From the NCBI GenBank assembly GCA_902805545.1, contig CADCTD010000178.1, positions 33,864 to 97,863 of the forward strand: 64,000 nt of DNA. Direction: 5' to 3'. The notes under the pieces were generated by a model. The model made no database searches. It saw nothing but the letters and a program-made list of their open reading frames with translations, and had not been told where the DNA came from. This document shows, one piece after another, positions 1 to 7,962 of this stretch. Both the position numbers and the translations under genes were made by a program. The first letter of the stretch is position 1, and each line of letters opens with the position of its first letter. Source of the DNA: an uncultured Craurococcus sp. GTDB lineage: Bacteria > Pseudomonadota > Alphaproteobacteria > Acetobacterales > Acetobacteraceae.

Positions 1-218
1 TGCGTGGCGACCAGCCCGAGCACCAGGGCGGCCTCGATCCCGGTGAAGCCGATGATCGGCCAGGCCCCCATCGCCAGGAACATCCCGCCCGTCACCGCCG
101 AGAGCCCGAGCAGCGCGACGCACAGCACGCGCATCCCCTTTGGCCCCAGGCTGCGGGCCGGGGTGCAGATCGCCTCGAACAGGACAGGCTGGGATGCGGT
201 CTCAGGCGGGACTGGCAT
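1..218 (-). CDS. DUF2244 family membrane protein (partial, C-terminus outside window)
   Basis: The reverse strand reads from an ATG at 218 to the window edge. The visible 72 residues contain FEAICTPARSLGPKGMRVL, then a hydrophobic stretch and MGAWPIIGFTGIEAALV. This matches the DUF2244 pattern: an FxAxLTPxRSLxxxG start, two membrane segments and a GAWPVxGFxG motif. Function is unknown; DUF2244 proteins are predicted small inner-membrane proteins. It is divergent from the endonuclease III gene, a neighbourhood I recall from other alphaproteobacteria. Only the N-terminal half is visible. Confidence 0.75.
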   Translation of the reverse strand, partial: MPVPPETASQPVLFEAICTPARSLGPKGMRVLCVALLGLSAVTGGMFLAMGAWPIIGFTGIEAALVLGLVAT

Positions 219-274
219 AACGTTACCGGAGATGGGATGGCCTTCGCATCCTGCCATGGATTGAATCGCCGACG

Positions 275-982
275 ATGCCTCGCCCCACACCCAGGACCCC
301 GCTCCACGGCACCGCCGAGAAGCCCCGCCGCGCCCGCCGCATGTCGGCAGCGCAAGCCGGGGAGTTCGTCCGCGCGCTCGCCATGCACAACCCGAAGCCG
401 GAGACGGAACTCCTCTACACCACCCCGTTCACCCTCCTTGTCGCCGTCGTCCTCTCCGCGCAGACGACGGATGCCGCGGTCAACCGGTGCACCCCCGCCC
501 TTTTCGCCGCCGCACCCGGCCCGGCCGAGATGGCCGCCCTCGGCGCCGAGGGCATCGCCCCCTTCATCCGCAGCATCGGCCTCTGGCAGGGCAAGGCGAA
601 GAATGTCGCCGCCCTCGCCCGCCTGCTGGTCGAGCGGCATGGCGGCGAGGTCCCGGCCGACCGTGCCGCGCTCGAGGCGCTGCCGGGCGTCGGCCGCAAG
701 ACGGCGAATGTCGTCCTCAACGTCGCCTTCGGCGAGAACACCATGGCGGTCGACACGCACATCTTCCGCATCGGCAACCGCACCGGGCTCGCCCCGGGCC
801 GGACGCCGCGCGAGGTGGAGGATGGGCTGGTCAAGCGCTGCCCGCCGGAGCTGCTGCGCGACGCCCACCACTGGTTGATCCTGCACGGCCGCTACATGTG
901 CAAGGCCCGGCTTCCGGAATGTTGGCATTGCCCCGCCGCAACGCATTGCAATTACGGCAGCAAGGTGGCCGCACCGGGCTAA
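275..982 (+). CDS. nth: Endonuclease III (DNA glycosylase/AP lyase)
   Basis: Base-excision repair enzyme that removes oxidised pyrimidines and nicks the abasic site. The 235-residue product carries the helix-hairpin-helix LPGVGRKTANVVLN with catalytic Lys142, and catalytic Asp160 in the VDTHIFRI block. A [4Fe-4S] loop has the spacing C209-x6-C216-x2-C219-x5-C225. It is about 24 residues longer at the N-terminus than the E. coli enzyme. Met23 (ATG at 341) is an alternative start giving the usual length. The neighbouring DUF2244 gene is divergent, so this gene probably has its own promoter in the 219-274 gap. Confidence 0.95.
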   Translation: MPRPTPRTPLHGTAEKPRRARRMSAAQAGEFVRALAMHNPKPETELLYTTPFTLLVAVVLSAQTTDAAVNRCTPALFAAAPGPAEMAALGAEGIAPFIRSIGLWQGKAKNVAALARLLVERHGGEVPADRAALEALPGVGRKTANVVLNVAFGENTMAVDTHIFRIGNRTGLAPGRTPREVEDGLVKRCPPELLRDAHHWLILHGRYMCKARLPECWHCPAATHCNYGSKVAAPG

Positions 983-1161
983 ACCGTTGCGCATCCGTGG
1001 CCCCTCCGTATGGGAACCTCCGGCTTCGCCGCTGCGTTGCAATGCCATAACCGATCCGCAAGCCCGAACCGCGCAATGCGCGTCTGGCAAGCCCGGTTCG
1101 GACTCCGCCGGCGGGTTCCCCGCTGGTGGTCCCACGGCGATTGCAACTGAAGGGACCCCCA

Positions 1162-2397
1162 ATGACCGACGCCCTGCCGGGCAGCGCTGCCCCTCGCTTG
1201 GCCGCCGCGCGCCCGACGCCGTCCGCGCTGCTGCTTTGCCTGTCCCATCTGCGCTGGAACTTCGTCTTCCAGCGGCCGCAGCACCTGCTGACCCGGGCGG
1301 CCCAGGGCTATGACGTGGTCCTCCTGGAAGAGCCGATCTACCAGCCCGGCATCGCCCCTCGCCTCGACCTCCACAAGACGCCCGAGGGCGTGACGGTCGC
1401 CGTGCCGCTGCTGCCGGAGGGCATACCCGCTGCCGCCGCCATCGCCGCGCAGCGCAGCCTGCTGAACGAGCTGCTGGCGCCCGAGGCGGGGCGGCCGTTG
1501 ATCGCCTGGTACTACACTCCGATGGCGCTGGAATTCTCGGCCCATCTCCGTCCCGACGTAACCGTCTACGACTGCATGGACGAGCTCTCCGCCTTCCGCG
1601 GCGCCCCGCCCCGGATGCTGGAGCTGGAGCAGGCGCTGCTGAACCGCGCCGACCTGGTCTTCACCGGCGGCCGCAGCCTCTACGAAGCGAAGCGCAATCG
1701 TCACGCGCGCGTCTCCTGCTTCCCCTCGTCGATCGACACCGCGCATTTCGCCGCCGCCCGCACCGGCGCCGCCGAGCCGGCCGAGATGGCGGGTCTGCCG
1801 CGCCCGCGCATCGGCTTCTTTGGCGTGATCGACGAGCGGATGGACCCGGCCCTGGTCGGCGAGCTCGCCGCCCTCCGGCCCGAATGGTCCTTCGCGATGA
1901 TCGGCCCGGTGGTGAAGATCGACCCGGCCGACCTGCCGCACCTGCCGAACATCCACTGGCTCGGCGGCCGCGGCTACAAGGAGCTGCCGGCCCAGCTCGG
2001 CGCCTGGGATGCGGGCTTCATGCCCTTCGCCCGGAACGAGAGCACCCGCTTCATCAGCCCGACCAAGACGCCGGAATTCCTCGCCGCCGGCCTCCCCGTC
2101 GTCTCCACGCCGATCATCGACGTGGTGCGCGACTGGGGGCCGAAGCAGGATGGCAGCCCGGGCCTCGTCGAGATCGCCGAGGATGCGGCCGGCTTCGCCC
2201 GCGCCCTCGACATGATGCTCGCCCGCCCCCGCGCCCCCTGGCTGAAGCAGGTGGACCGGCGCCTGGCGCAGATCTCCTGGGACCGCACCTGGTCCGAGAT
2301 GCGCGGGCTGGTGGAAACCGCCCTGCGGGCGTCGACGCGCACCGCCAGGACGCGTGCGGCGGCGGAGATGATCAAGCGGGCGGCAGCGGGCGACTAG
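1162..2397 (+). CDS. Glycosyltransferase (GT4-like, TuaH/GT-B type)
   Basis: Predicted GT-B transferase of 411 residues. The N-terminal half has HLRWNFVFQRPQHLL, an opening typical of the TuaH-like glycosyltransferases sometimes fused to UDP-galactopyranose mutase. The C-terminal half has a nucleotide-sugar region (GFFGVIDERMD, then SPTKTPEFLAAGLPVVSTP). I chose ATG 1162 because AAGGGA lies about 8 bases upstream; an upstream in-frame start at 1126 lacks a ribosome site. It lies 11 kb from the capsule genes and could add to the same surface polysaccharide. Sugar donor and acceptor cannot be told from sequence. The end overlaps the convergent gene by 26 bases. Confidence 0.85.
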   Translation: MTDALPGSAAPRLAAARPTPSALLLCLSHLRWNFVFQRPQHLLTRAAQGYDVVLLEEPIYQPGIAPRLDLHKTPEGVTVAVPLLPEGIPAAAAIAAQRSLLNELLAPEAGRPLIAWYYTPMALEFSAHLRPDVTVYDCMDELSAFRGAPPRMLELEQALLNRADLVFTGGRSLYEAKRNRHARVSCFPSSIDTAHFAAARTGAAEPAEMAGLPRPRIGFFGVIDERMDPALVGELAALRPEWSFAMIGPVVKIDPADLPHLPNIHWLGGRGYKELPAQLGAWDAGFMPFARNESTRFISPTKTPEFLAAGLPVVSTPIIDVVRDWGPKQDGSPGLVEIAEDAAGFARALDMMLARPRAPWLKQVDRRLAQISWDRTWSEMRGLVETALRASTRTARTRAAAEMIKRAAAGD

Positions 2398-3169
2398 CCG
2401 GGCACGGGGCCCCCGCCCCCGCAGACCCCCGCCGGGGCCAAGGCCTGGCCCCGGATCCCGCCCCTCGTTCAGTTCGAACAGCCGCCCGAGCCGTAGCGCC
2501 GGGCGCTTGCTTGTCCACCCCAAGCGCGTCCAGGCAGGCCCAGACGCCGATCGAGGCCGGGTCCAGCACCGGCACGCCGAGCTCCGCCTCCAGCGCGGGG
2601 ACCAGCGCGAGGCCGGGCAGGTTGGTGCTCCAGATCAGCACCGCCCCCGCCGCCACCTCCCGCGCCAGCCCGGCGATCGCCCCGGGCTCCACCGCGCTCG
2701 CCGCCGCATCGTCGCGGATGCCCAAAGCCCGCAGCCCGGCCACCTCCACCGGCAGCCCGGCCGCATGCGCCGCCGCCTCCTCCATCGGGCCCTGCGCCAC
2801 CATGCCGACCCGCCGCAGCCCGAGCCGCTCCAGCACCCGCACCGTCGCCGTCACCGTGGTGATCCCGACGCACCCCGCCGCCTCGCCCATCGCCGCGGCC
2901 AGCGCCTCGTCCTGCGCCAGCCCGAGCGCGGCCCCCCGCGTTCCGTTCCAGCACACCACCCCGACGCCCGCATGCCCGAGCAGCCACGCGGCCTCGCGGA
3001 AGCTCCCGAGGTCATACCCGTTCGCCGGTTGCCCCATTCCTTGGCCCCAACAGGGAATGCGGGCCACGCACCCGTCCACCTCGGGAAACAGCGGCAGGAT
3101 CGCGCCGAGGACCCGCTCCACCATCGGGTTCGAGGATGGCAGGACGGTGCCGATGGCGGGGCGAGGCAT
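2372..3169 (-). CDS. Asp/Glu racemase-superfamily enzyme (maleate isomerase / arylmalonate decarboxylase-like)
   Basis: A 265-residue member of the cofactor-independent Asp/Glu racemase superfamily, which normally uses paired cysteines on two pseudo-symmetric halves. The N-terminal half keeps a cysteine at 73 (GVGVVCWNGTRG). The expected second site reads IWSTNLPGL, with Ser181 where maleate isomerases have Cys. Arylmalonate decarboxylases also have only one active Cys, but in the other half, so the reaction is uncertain. The start at 3169 is supported by GGAAGGAG upstream. It is divergent, 46 bases away, from benzoylformate decarboxylase, suggesting shared control of aryl or 2-oxo acid degradation. 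Confidence 0.75.
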   Translation of the reverse strand: MPRPAIGTVLPSSNPMVERVLGAILPLFPEVDGCVARIPCWGQGMGQPANGYDLGSFREAAWLLGHAGVGVVCWNGTRGAALGLAQDEALAAAMGEAAGCVGITTVTATVRVLERLGLRRVGMVAQGPMEEAAAHAAGLPVEVAGLRALGIRDDAAASAVEPGAIAGLAREVAAGAVLIWSTNLPGLALVPALEAELGVPVLDPASIGVWACLDALGVDKQAPGATARAAVRTERGAGSGARPWPRRGSAGAGAPCPASRPLPPA

Positions 3170-3215
3170 GCGACGGCTCCTTCCGGGGCAAGGGGTTTCG
3201 CGCTTAGCTTCCCCG

Positions 3216-4808
3216 ATGGACACGCCCGGCACCAGCACCGTCCGCCACGCCGTCATGCAGTTGCTCCGCGACTGCGGCATGACGACCGTCTTCGGCAACC
3301 CGGGCTCGACCGAACTGCCCTTCCTCGACCGCTGGCCGAACGACCTGCGCTACATCCTCGGCCTGCAGGAATCCTCCGTTGTCGCCATGGCGGACGGCTA
3401 TGCCCGCGCGACCGGCCGCGCCGCCTTCTGCTCGCTGCACTCGGCGGTCGGCGTCGGCCATGCCGCGGGCAGCATCTTCACCGCCTACCGCAACCAAGCG
3501 CCGCTGGTGATCACCGCCGGCCAGCAGGCCCGCAGCCTGCTGCCGCTGAACCCCTTCCTCGGCGCCACCGAGGCCGCGCAGTTCCCGAAGCCCTACGTGA
3601 AGTGGTCGACCGAGCCCGCCCGCGCCGAGGACGTGCCGGCCGCCCTCGCCCATGCCTGGCACGTCGCCATGCAGCCGCCTTGCGGCCCGACCTTCGTCTC
3701 CATCCCGATGGATGACTGGTCCGCCCCCGCCGAGCCCCTCCCGCCCCGTCGCATCGGCCGCGATACCGGCCCCGACCCGGAGCTGCTCCAGGAGGCCGCC
3801 ACGGCGCTCGCCGCCAGCCGCAACCCCGCCCTCGTCATCGGCCCCGAGGTGGATGCGGCAGGCGCCGGCCCCGCGGCCGTGGCGCTGGCCGAGCGCCTCG
3901 GCGCCCCCGTCCTCTCGAGCCCCTTCTCCAGCCGCACCAGCTTCCCGGAGAACCATCCGCTTTTCGCAGGTTTCCTCGCCGCCGCCCCGAACGCCGTCAC
4001 CGCCAGCCTCGCCCCCCATGACCTCGTTCTGGTCCTCGGCGCCCCGGTCTTCACCTTCCACGTCGCCGGCGACTACAGCCTGCCGCCCCTCATCCAGATG
4101 ACGGCCGATGGCGAGGCCATTGCCGCCGCCCCCTCCGGCACCGGCATCCTCGGCAGCCTCCGCCTCGGCCTCCCCGCCCTCGCCGCCCTCCTGCCGGAGG
4201 GCCGCCGCCCGACCCCGGCGCCGCGCCCGCGCCCGCCTGCCGCCGCGGCGGCCACCCCCATCCCTGTCGAATACCTGCTCCAGCGCCTGGCCGCGGTGCG
4301 CCCCGCGGACTCGATCATCGTCGAGGAGGCTCCCTCCCACCGCCCGGCGATCCAGCAGCACCTGCCGATTCCCGATTGGGGCGGCTTCTTCACCATGGCA
4401 AGCGGCGGCCTCGGCTATGGCCTGCCCGCCGCCGTCGGCGTCGCCCTCGCCCGGCCCGGCCGCCGGGTCATCGCCGTCATCGGCGACGGATCGATGATGT
4501 ATTCCATCCAGGCGCTCTGGACCGCCGTGCGCGAGTCCCTGCCGCTCACCGTCATCGTGCTGAACAACGGCGGCTACGGCGCCATGCGCTCCTTCAGCCG
4601 CGTCCTCGGCGTGGAGGATGCGCCCGGCATCGACCTCCCCGGCCTCGACTTCCCGAACCTCGCCGCCGGCATGGGTTGCCCCGCCTGCCGGGTCACCGAG
4701 CCGGGCGATCTCGCCCCCGCCCTCGGCACGGCCTTCGCCTCGCCCACCCCGATGCTGGTCGATGTCGCGCTCGACCCGGCGATCCACACCCTGTACCGCA
4801 AAGGGTGA
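3216..4808 (+). CDS. mdlC: Benzoylformate decarboxylase (ThDP-dependent)
   Basis: Thiamine-diphosphate enzyme that decarboxylates benzoylformate or related 2-oxo acids to the aldehyde. The 530-residue product aligns closely with Pseudomonas benzoylformate decarboxylase. It keeps FGNPGSTELPFL (active-site Ser31), Glu52 in LGLQESSVV, His75 in SLHSAVGVG and His282 in GAPVFTFH. The ThDP motif GDGS ends at the double Asn of LNNGGYGAM. These are the catalytic residues that separate this enzyme from acetolactate synthases. The following gene is a LivK-type binding protein and the divergent gene a racemase-family enzyme. This suggests uptake and breakdown of an aryl or branched 2-oxo acid; no mandelate racemase or dehydrogenase is present here. 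Confidence 0.88.
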   Translation: MDTPGTSTVRHAVMQLLRDCGMTTVFGNPGSTELPFLDRWPNDLRYILGLQESSVVAMADGYARATGRAAFCSLHSAVGVGHAAGSIFTAYRNQAPLVITAGQQARSLLPLNPFLGATEAAQFPKPYVKWSTEPARAEDVPAALAHAWHVAMQPPCGPTFVSIPMDDWSAPAEPLPPRRIGRDTGPDPELLQEAATALAASRNPALVIGPEVDAAGAGPAAVALAERLGAPVLSSPFSSRTSFPENHPLFAGFLAAAPNAVTASLAPHDLVLVLGAPVFTFHVAGDYSLPPLIQMTADGEAIAAAPSGTGILGSLRLGLPALAALLPEGRRPTPAPRPRPPAAAAATPIPVEYLLQRLAAVRPADSIIVEEAPSHRPAIQQHLPIPDWGGFFTMASGGLGYGLPAAVGVALARPGRRVIAVIGDGSMMYSIQALWTAVRESLPLTVIVLNNGGYGAMRSFSRVLGVEDAPGIDLPGLDFPNLAAGMGCPACRVTEPGDLAPALGTAFASPTPMLVDVALDPAIHTLYRKG

Positions 4809-4869
4809 CAACCTCTAGGCTGCCCGCCGGAGCGCCCCAGCCAAGGGTCGCCGAAGGGAGCCCTCGTCC

Positions 4870-6096
4870 ATGCATCTGACCCGTCGCGCCGCGCTCGGCG
4901 CCACCGCTGGCCTGCTCGCCGCACCCGCCCTCCGCGCCCAGACCGCGGACGTCATCCGCATCGGCGTGCTGACCGACCTCGCCGGCCCCTATCGCGACGT
5001 GACGGGCCCCACCTCCGTCGCCTGCGTCCGCCAGGCGGTCGAGGAGTACACCGCGGCGCGCCCCGGCCTTCGCGTGGAGGTCATCGCCGCCGACCACCAG
5101 AACAAGCCGGATGTCGGCATCAACACCGTCCGCCAGTGGTTCGACCAGCGCGGCGTCGACGTTGTCACCGATGTCGGCAACAGCGCCATCGCCCTCGGCA
5201 TCAACCCGGTCTGCGTCGAGAAGGACAAGGTCCACCTCAACGCCTCCGCCGGCACCTCGGACCTCACCGGCCGTGCCTGCACGCCGAACTCGATCCACTG
5301 GTCCTACGACACCTGGTGCCTGTCCAATACCTCAGGCACCGCGCTGACCAAGGCGGGCGGCGACCGCTGGTACTTCATCACCGCCGACTACGCCTTCGGC
5401 CATGCGATCGAGCGCGACACCACCCGCTTCATCGAGGCGGCCGGCGGCAAGATGATCGGCGCCTCCCGCTATCCCTTCCCGCAGACCACGGATTTCTCGG
5501 CCTTCCTGCTGCAGGCGAAGGCCTCGGGCGCCAAGGTGCTCGGCCTCGCCATGGCCGGCGACGACCTGGTGAACTGCGTGAAGCAGGCGCAGGAATTCGG
5601 CCTCACCCGCAGCATGAAGCTCGCCGCCATCATCGGCTCCATCACCGGCGTCAATGCCGCAGGCCTGCAGACGATGCAGGGGATGTACATCGCCGAGACT
5701 TTCTGGTGGGACCTCGACGACCGCACCCGCGCCTTCACCCGGCGCGTGCAGCAGAAGCTCCCCGCCGGCGTCTTCCCCAACTACGTCCACGCCGCCAACT
5801 ACAGCGGCATCCTCCACTACCTGAAGGCCGTCGAGGCCCTCGGCATCGCCCGCGCCAAGGCGAGCGGCCGCGAGGTCGTGGCGCAGATGAAGCGCATGCC
5901 GACGGATGACGACGCCTTCGGCCAGGGCTCGATCCGCGAGGATGGCCGCAAGATCCACCCCTCCTACCTGCTCGAGGTGAAGAAGCCCGGCGAGAGCCGC
6001 TATCCCGGCGATGTCTACCGCCTCGCCGCCACCGTCCCGGCGGACCAGGCCTTCCGTCCGCTCGCCGAGGGCGCCTGCCCGATGGTCCGCAGCTAG
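4870..6096 (+). CDS. Branched-chain amino acid-type ABC transporter substrate-binding protein (LivK family)
   Basis: Periplasmic binding protein of 408 residues. It opens with a Tat-like signal (HLTRRAALGATAGLLAAPAL, cleavage near RAQ-T). The mature protein starts DVIRIGVLTDLAGPYRDVTG, the type-I periplasmic-binding fold of Leu/Ile/Val and aromatic-acid receptors. It lies 61 bases after benzoylformate decarboxylase, with no terminator between, so the two are probably co-transcribed. The ligand may then be an aromatic or 2-oxo acid (inference). No permease or ATPase genes adjoin it, so it must work with components encoded elsewhere. A hairpin repeat begins 3 bases after the stop. Confidence 0.88.
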   Translation: MHLTRRAALGATAGLLAAPALRAQTADVIRIGVLTDLAGPYRDVTGPTSVACVRQAVEEYTAARPGLRVEVIAADHQNKPDVGINTVRQWFDQRGVDVVTDVGNSAIALGINPVCVEKDKVHLNASAGTSDLTGRACTPNSIHWSYDTWCLSNTSGTALTKAGGDRWYFITADYAFGHAIERDTTRFIEAAGGKMIGASRYPFPQTTDFSAFLLQAKASGAKVLGLAMAGDDLVNCVKQAQEFGLTRSMKLAAIIGSITGVNAAGLQTMQGMYIAETFWWDLDDRTRAFTRRVQQKLPAGVFPNYVHAANYSGILHYLKAVEALGIARAKASGREVVAQMKRMPTDDDAFGQGSIREDGRKIHPSYLLEVKKPGESRYPGDVYRLAATVPADQAFRPLAEGACPMVRS

Positions 6097-6098
6097 GG

Positions 6099-6141
6099 CA
6101 GGCTGGGGCGGGTTCCGTGAGCCGGGTCGAACGGAAGCCGC
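6099..6141. repeat. Dispersed 43-base hairpin repeat, copy 1
   Basis: Its reverse complement matches 59064-59106 at 39 of 43 positions. In this copy the arms GCGG and TTCCGT pair with ACGGAA and CCGC around a 12-base loop, with one mismatched base per arm. It sits in the 46-base gap between two convergent genes, directly after a stop codon. It probably acts as a bidirectional terminator or a REP-like element. Confidence 0.7.
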
Positions 6142-6142
6142 C

Positions 6143-6607
6143 CTAGCCCGGATGCACGAAGCCATAGGCCGGATAGGCCGTGGCGCCATAGCCGCTCACC
6201 GGCGGATACCAGACCCGGATCAGGGACCAGTCGTTCCCCGGCGAGACGTCGAGCACCGGCTGGTCCCGCGCCACCCGCCCCTTGCCGCGGCCCGAGGCCC
6301 AGTTGGCATGGTCGACGCGGATCTCCCGCGCCGAGACCACGCGCGCGACGATGGAGACATGCCCCTGCGGCAGCCGCGCGGTGCGCATCATCACCAGCAC
6401 GCTGCCGGCCCGCGGCACCCGGCCCCGCGCATAGGCCGCGCCGCCCTCCCACCATTGCCAGGCATCGCCGCGGATCGGCAGGCCGGTCCGCGCCCGCACA
6501 TAGGGCACGCAGCTCCAGTCCCCAGCGCCATCCCCGCCGGAGCGTGGCGCCCGCGCCGTCCCGCAGGCGGCAAGCGCGAGCAGCGCCAGCAGCATCACCC
6601 ATCGCAT
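6143..6607 (-). CDS. CHAP-domain lipoprotein (putative peptidoglycan amidase/endopeptidase)
   Basis: A 154-residue envelope protein. A short hydrophobic signal ends in the lipobox LAAC with lipid-modified Cys15. A CHAP (NlpC/P60-like) fold follows, with nucleophile Cys33 in DWSCVPYVRARTG, His83 in PQGHVSIV and a polar residue in VDHANWASG. CHAP enzymes cut peptidoglycan amide bonds. The lipobox position supports the ATG at 6607 rather than longer starts; no strong ribosome site is visible. It converges on the binding-protein gene across the hairpin repeat. The substrate bond is not predictable. Confidence 0.75.
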   Translation of the reverse strand: MRWVMLLALLALAACGTARAPRSGGDGAGDWSCVPYVRARTGLPIRGDAWQWWEGGAAYARGRVPRAGSVLVMMRTARLPQGHVSIVARVVSAREIRVDHANWASGRGKGRVARDQPVLDVSPGNDWSLIRVWYPPVSGYGATAYPAYGFVHPG

Positions 6608-6851
6608 CGCAGCGAATCCGGCCCCCAAGGCCCCCCGGCCCGCGGCACCATATCCGAAACCGCCGATCGATCCAGCAGGAAACCATGCACGATCAGAGGT
6701 TTGCAACGCATTACTCGAACGCCATCATCAACCCCTCGCCCAAGCCCGGCATTTATGCGAAAGACGGCCCGCTGCGGGAGGGACGTTCCAGCCGTGCCGG
6801 CATTCCCGGCCGACGGAACCGCGCCCGCACTTGCTCAGGAAGGGCCAGGTG

Positions 6852-7406
6852 ATGACCGAAACCAACAGGCGGCCGCGTCGCCGCCCCGCCGCTGCGCCGG
6901 TTGCGCTGCTGATGGCCGGCGTGCTTCTCGCCGCCCAGCCCGCCAGCGCCCTGCCGCGCTGCGCCGCCGATACCGACCAGACCGTCTTCGAGATCGAGGC
7001 GCTGAAGACCGAGCTGATGGTGGTCGCAACCACCTGCAAGCAGGAAGACCGCTACAACGCCTTCGTGCAGAAGTACCAGCCCACGCTGGCGCAGAACGGC
7101 CGCGCCTTCGGCCAGTACTTCATCCGCACCCATGGCGGCACCCGCCCTGGCCAGCGCCAGAACGACATCTACATCACCGAGCTGGCCAATGTGCGCTCCA
7201 ACGTCGCCCGCTCGCTCGGCAGCGACTACTGCCCGCGCAACGGCGGCCTCTTCGACGAGGTGATGGCGCTGCAGAGCGCGGACGACCTCGCCGGCTACGC
7301 CGCCGGCAAGGACCTGCTCTCCTCCGGCGCCACCGCCTGCCAGGGCGCGCCCACCCCACGCGCGGCCACCCCGGCCCGCCGCACCGCTGGAACCAACACG
7401 CGATGA
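6852..7406 (+). CDS. Secreted hypothetical protein
   Basis: I do not recognise this 184-residue protein. It has a basic N-terminus (TNRRPRRRP), a hydrophobic segment and a likely signal-peptidase site after QPASA. The mature part begins LPRCAADTDQTVFEIEALK. Cysteines at about 37, 57, 127 and 157 could form disulfides. It contains NDIYITELANVRSNVARSLG and a low-complexity Pro/Ala/Arg tail. AGGAAGG upstream supports ATG 6852 over 6831. Its stop overlaps the next start (ATGA), so it is translationally coupled to the following lipoprotein, and both probably act in the envelope. Confidence 0.65.
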   Translation: MTETNRRPRRRPAAAPVALLMAGVLLAAQPASALPRCAADTDQTVFEIEALKTELMVVATTCKQEDRYNAFVQKYQPTLAQNGRAFGQYFIRTHGGTRPGQRQNDIYITELANVRSNVARSLGSDYCPRNGGLFDEVMALQSADDLAGYAAGKDLLSSGATACQGAPTPRAATPARRTAGTNTR

Positions 7407-7909
7407 GCCTTCGCCTTTCCCTCGCCGGCCCGCTGACCCTGGCCGCCCTGCTCGCCGCCTGCGCCCCGCAGCAGCAGGCTCGCCAAGCCGCGCCGGGCGC
7501 CCGCCTCTACGCCAACGACCTCGCCGGCGGCGCCAAGACCTGCACCGTGCCGCAGGCTGCCGTGCTCGCGGCCGGGCAGCAGGTCGAGACGACAATGACC
7601 GTCGACAACGACGGCGGCTGGTGCGGCATCACCGTCGCCCAGTCCGGGCCCAAGCCCTTCGCCTATGGCACGGTGCAGAGCCGCCCGCGGAACGGCCGCG
7701 TCCATATCCACACCGTGGGCGACAACACCCGCGTGGACTACATCCCGAACGCGGCCTTCGGCGGGACGGACAATTTCGCCGTCCAGCTCAAGCCGGGCAA
7801 CGCGACGATGCGCGTGGCGGTCACGGTGAGCTACACCCCGCCGCCGGCCCCGCCCGCCCCGCCGGCGCCGCCGCCGCGGCAGGGCCGGACGCCGGCGCGG
7901 AACCGGTAG
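7403..7909 (+). CDS. Lipoprotein with Ig/cadherin-like domain
   Basis: A 168-residue lipoprotein. A signal peptide ends in the lipobox LLAAC. One beta-rich domain of about 100 residues follows, with NGRVHIHTVGDNTRVDYIPN and AAFGGTDNFAVQL, patterns typical of tandem Ig/cadherin-like adhesion repeats. A Pro-Ala-rich tail ([12 protein letters not shown]) resembles a wall-spanning or binding spacer. It overlaps the upstream secreted protein by four bases (ATGA). The role, perhaps envelope structure or adhesion, is inference only. Confidence 0.65.
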   Translation: MSLRLSLAGPLTLAALLAACAPQQQARQAAPGARLYANDLAGGAKTCTVPQAAVLAAGQQVETTMTVDNDGGWCGITVAQSGPKPFAYGTVQSRPRNGRVHIHTVGDNTRVDYIPNAAFGGTDNFAVQLKPGNATMRVAVTVSYTPPPAPPAPPAPPPRQGRTPARNR

Positions 7910-7918
7910 GGGGGGAAA

Positions 7919-7945
7919 GTCCGGGGGAAGGCGCTTCCCCCGGAC
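7919..7945. terminator. Hairpin terminator between convergent genes
   Basis: A perfect 12-base-pair stem (GTCCGGGGGAAG with CTTCCCCCGGAC) and a 3-base loop lie between the + strand lipoprotein stop and the convergent lyase stop. The T-tract is poor on both sides, as often seen in very GC-rich genomes. Confidence 0.65.
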
Positions 7946-7962
7946 CCCTTCGTCTCCGCGGG

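Noticed and set aside
1884..3215. Long + strand frame running into benzoylformate decarboxylase from 1884
   Set aside because: The upstream 440 codons are Arg/Pro/Ala-rich shadow of the glycosyltransferase and the reverse-strand racemase-family gene. The real start is ATG 3216.
3204..4811. 535-codon reverse frame opposite benzoylformate decarboxylase
   Set aside because: Gly/Glu/Arg-rich antisense shadow; the forward frame has every catalytic residue of the family.
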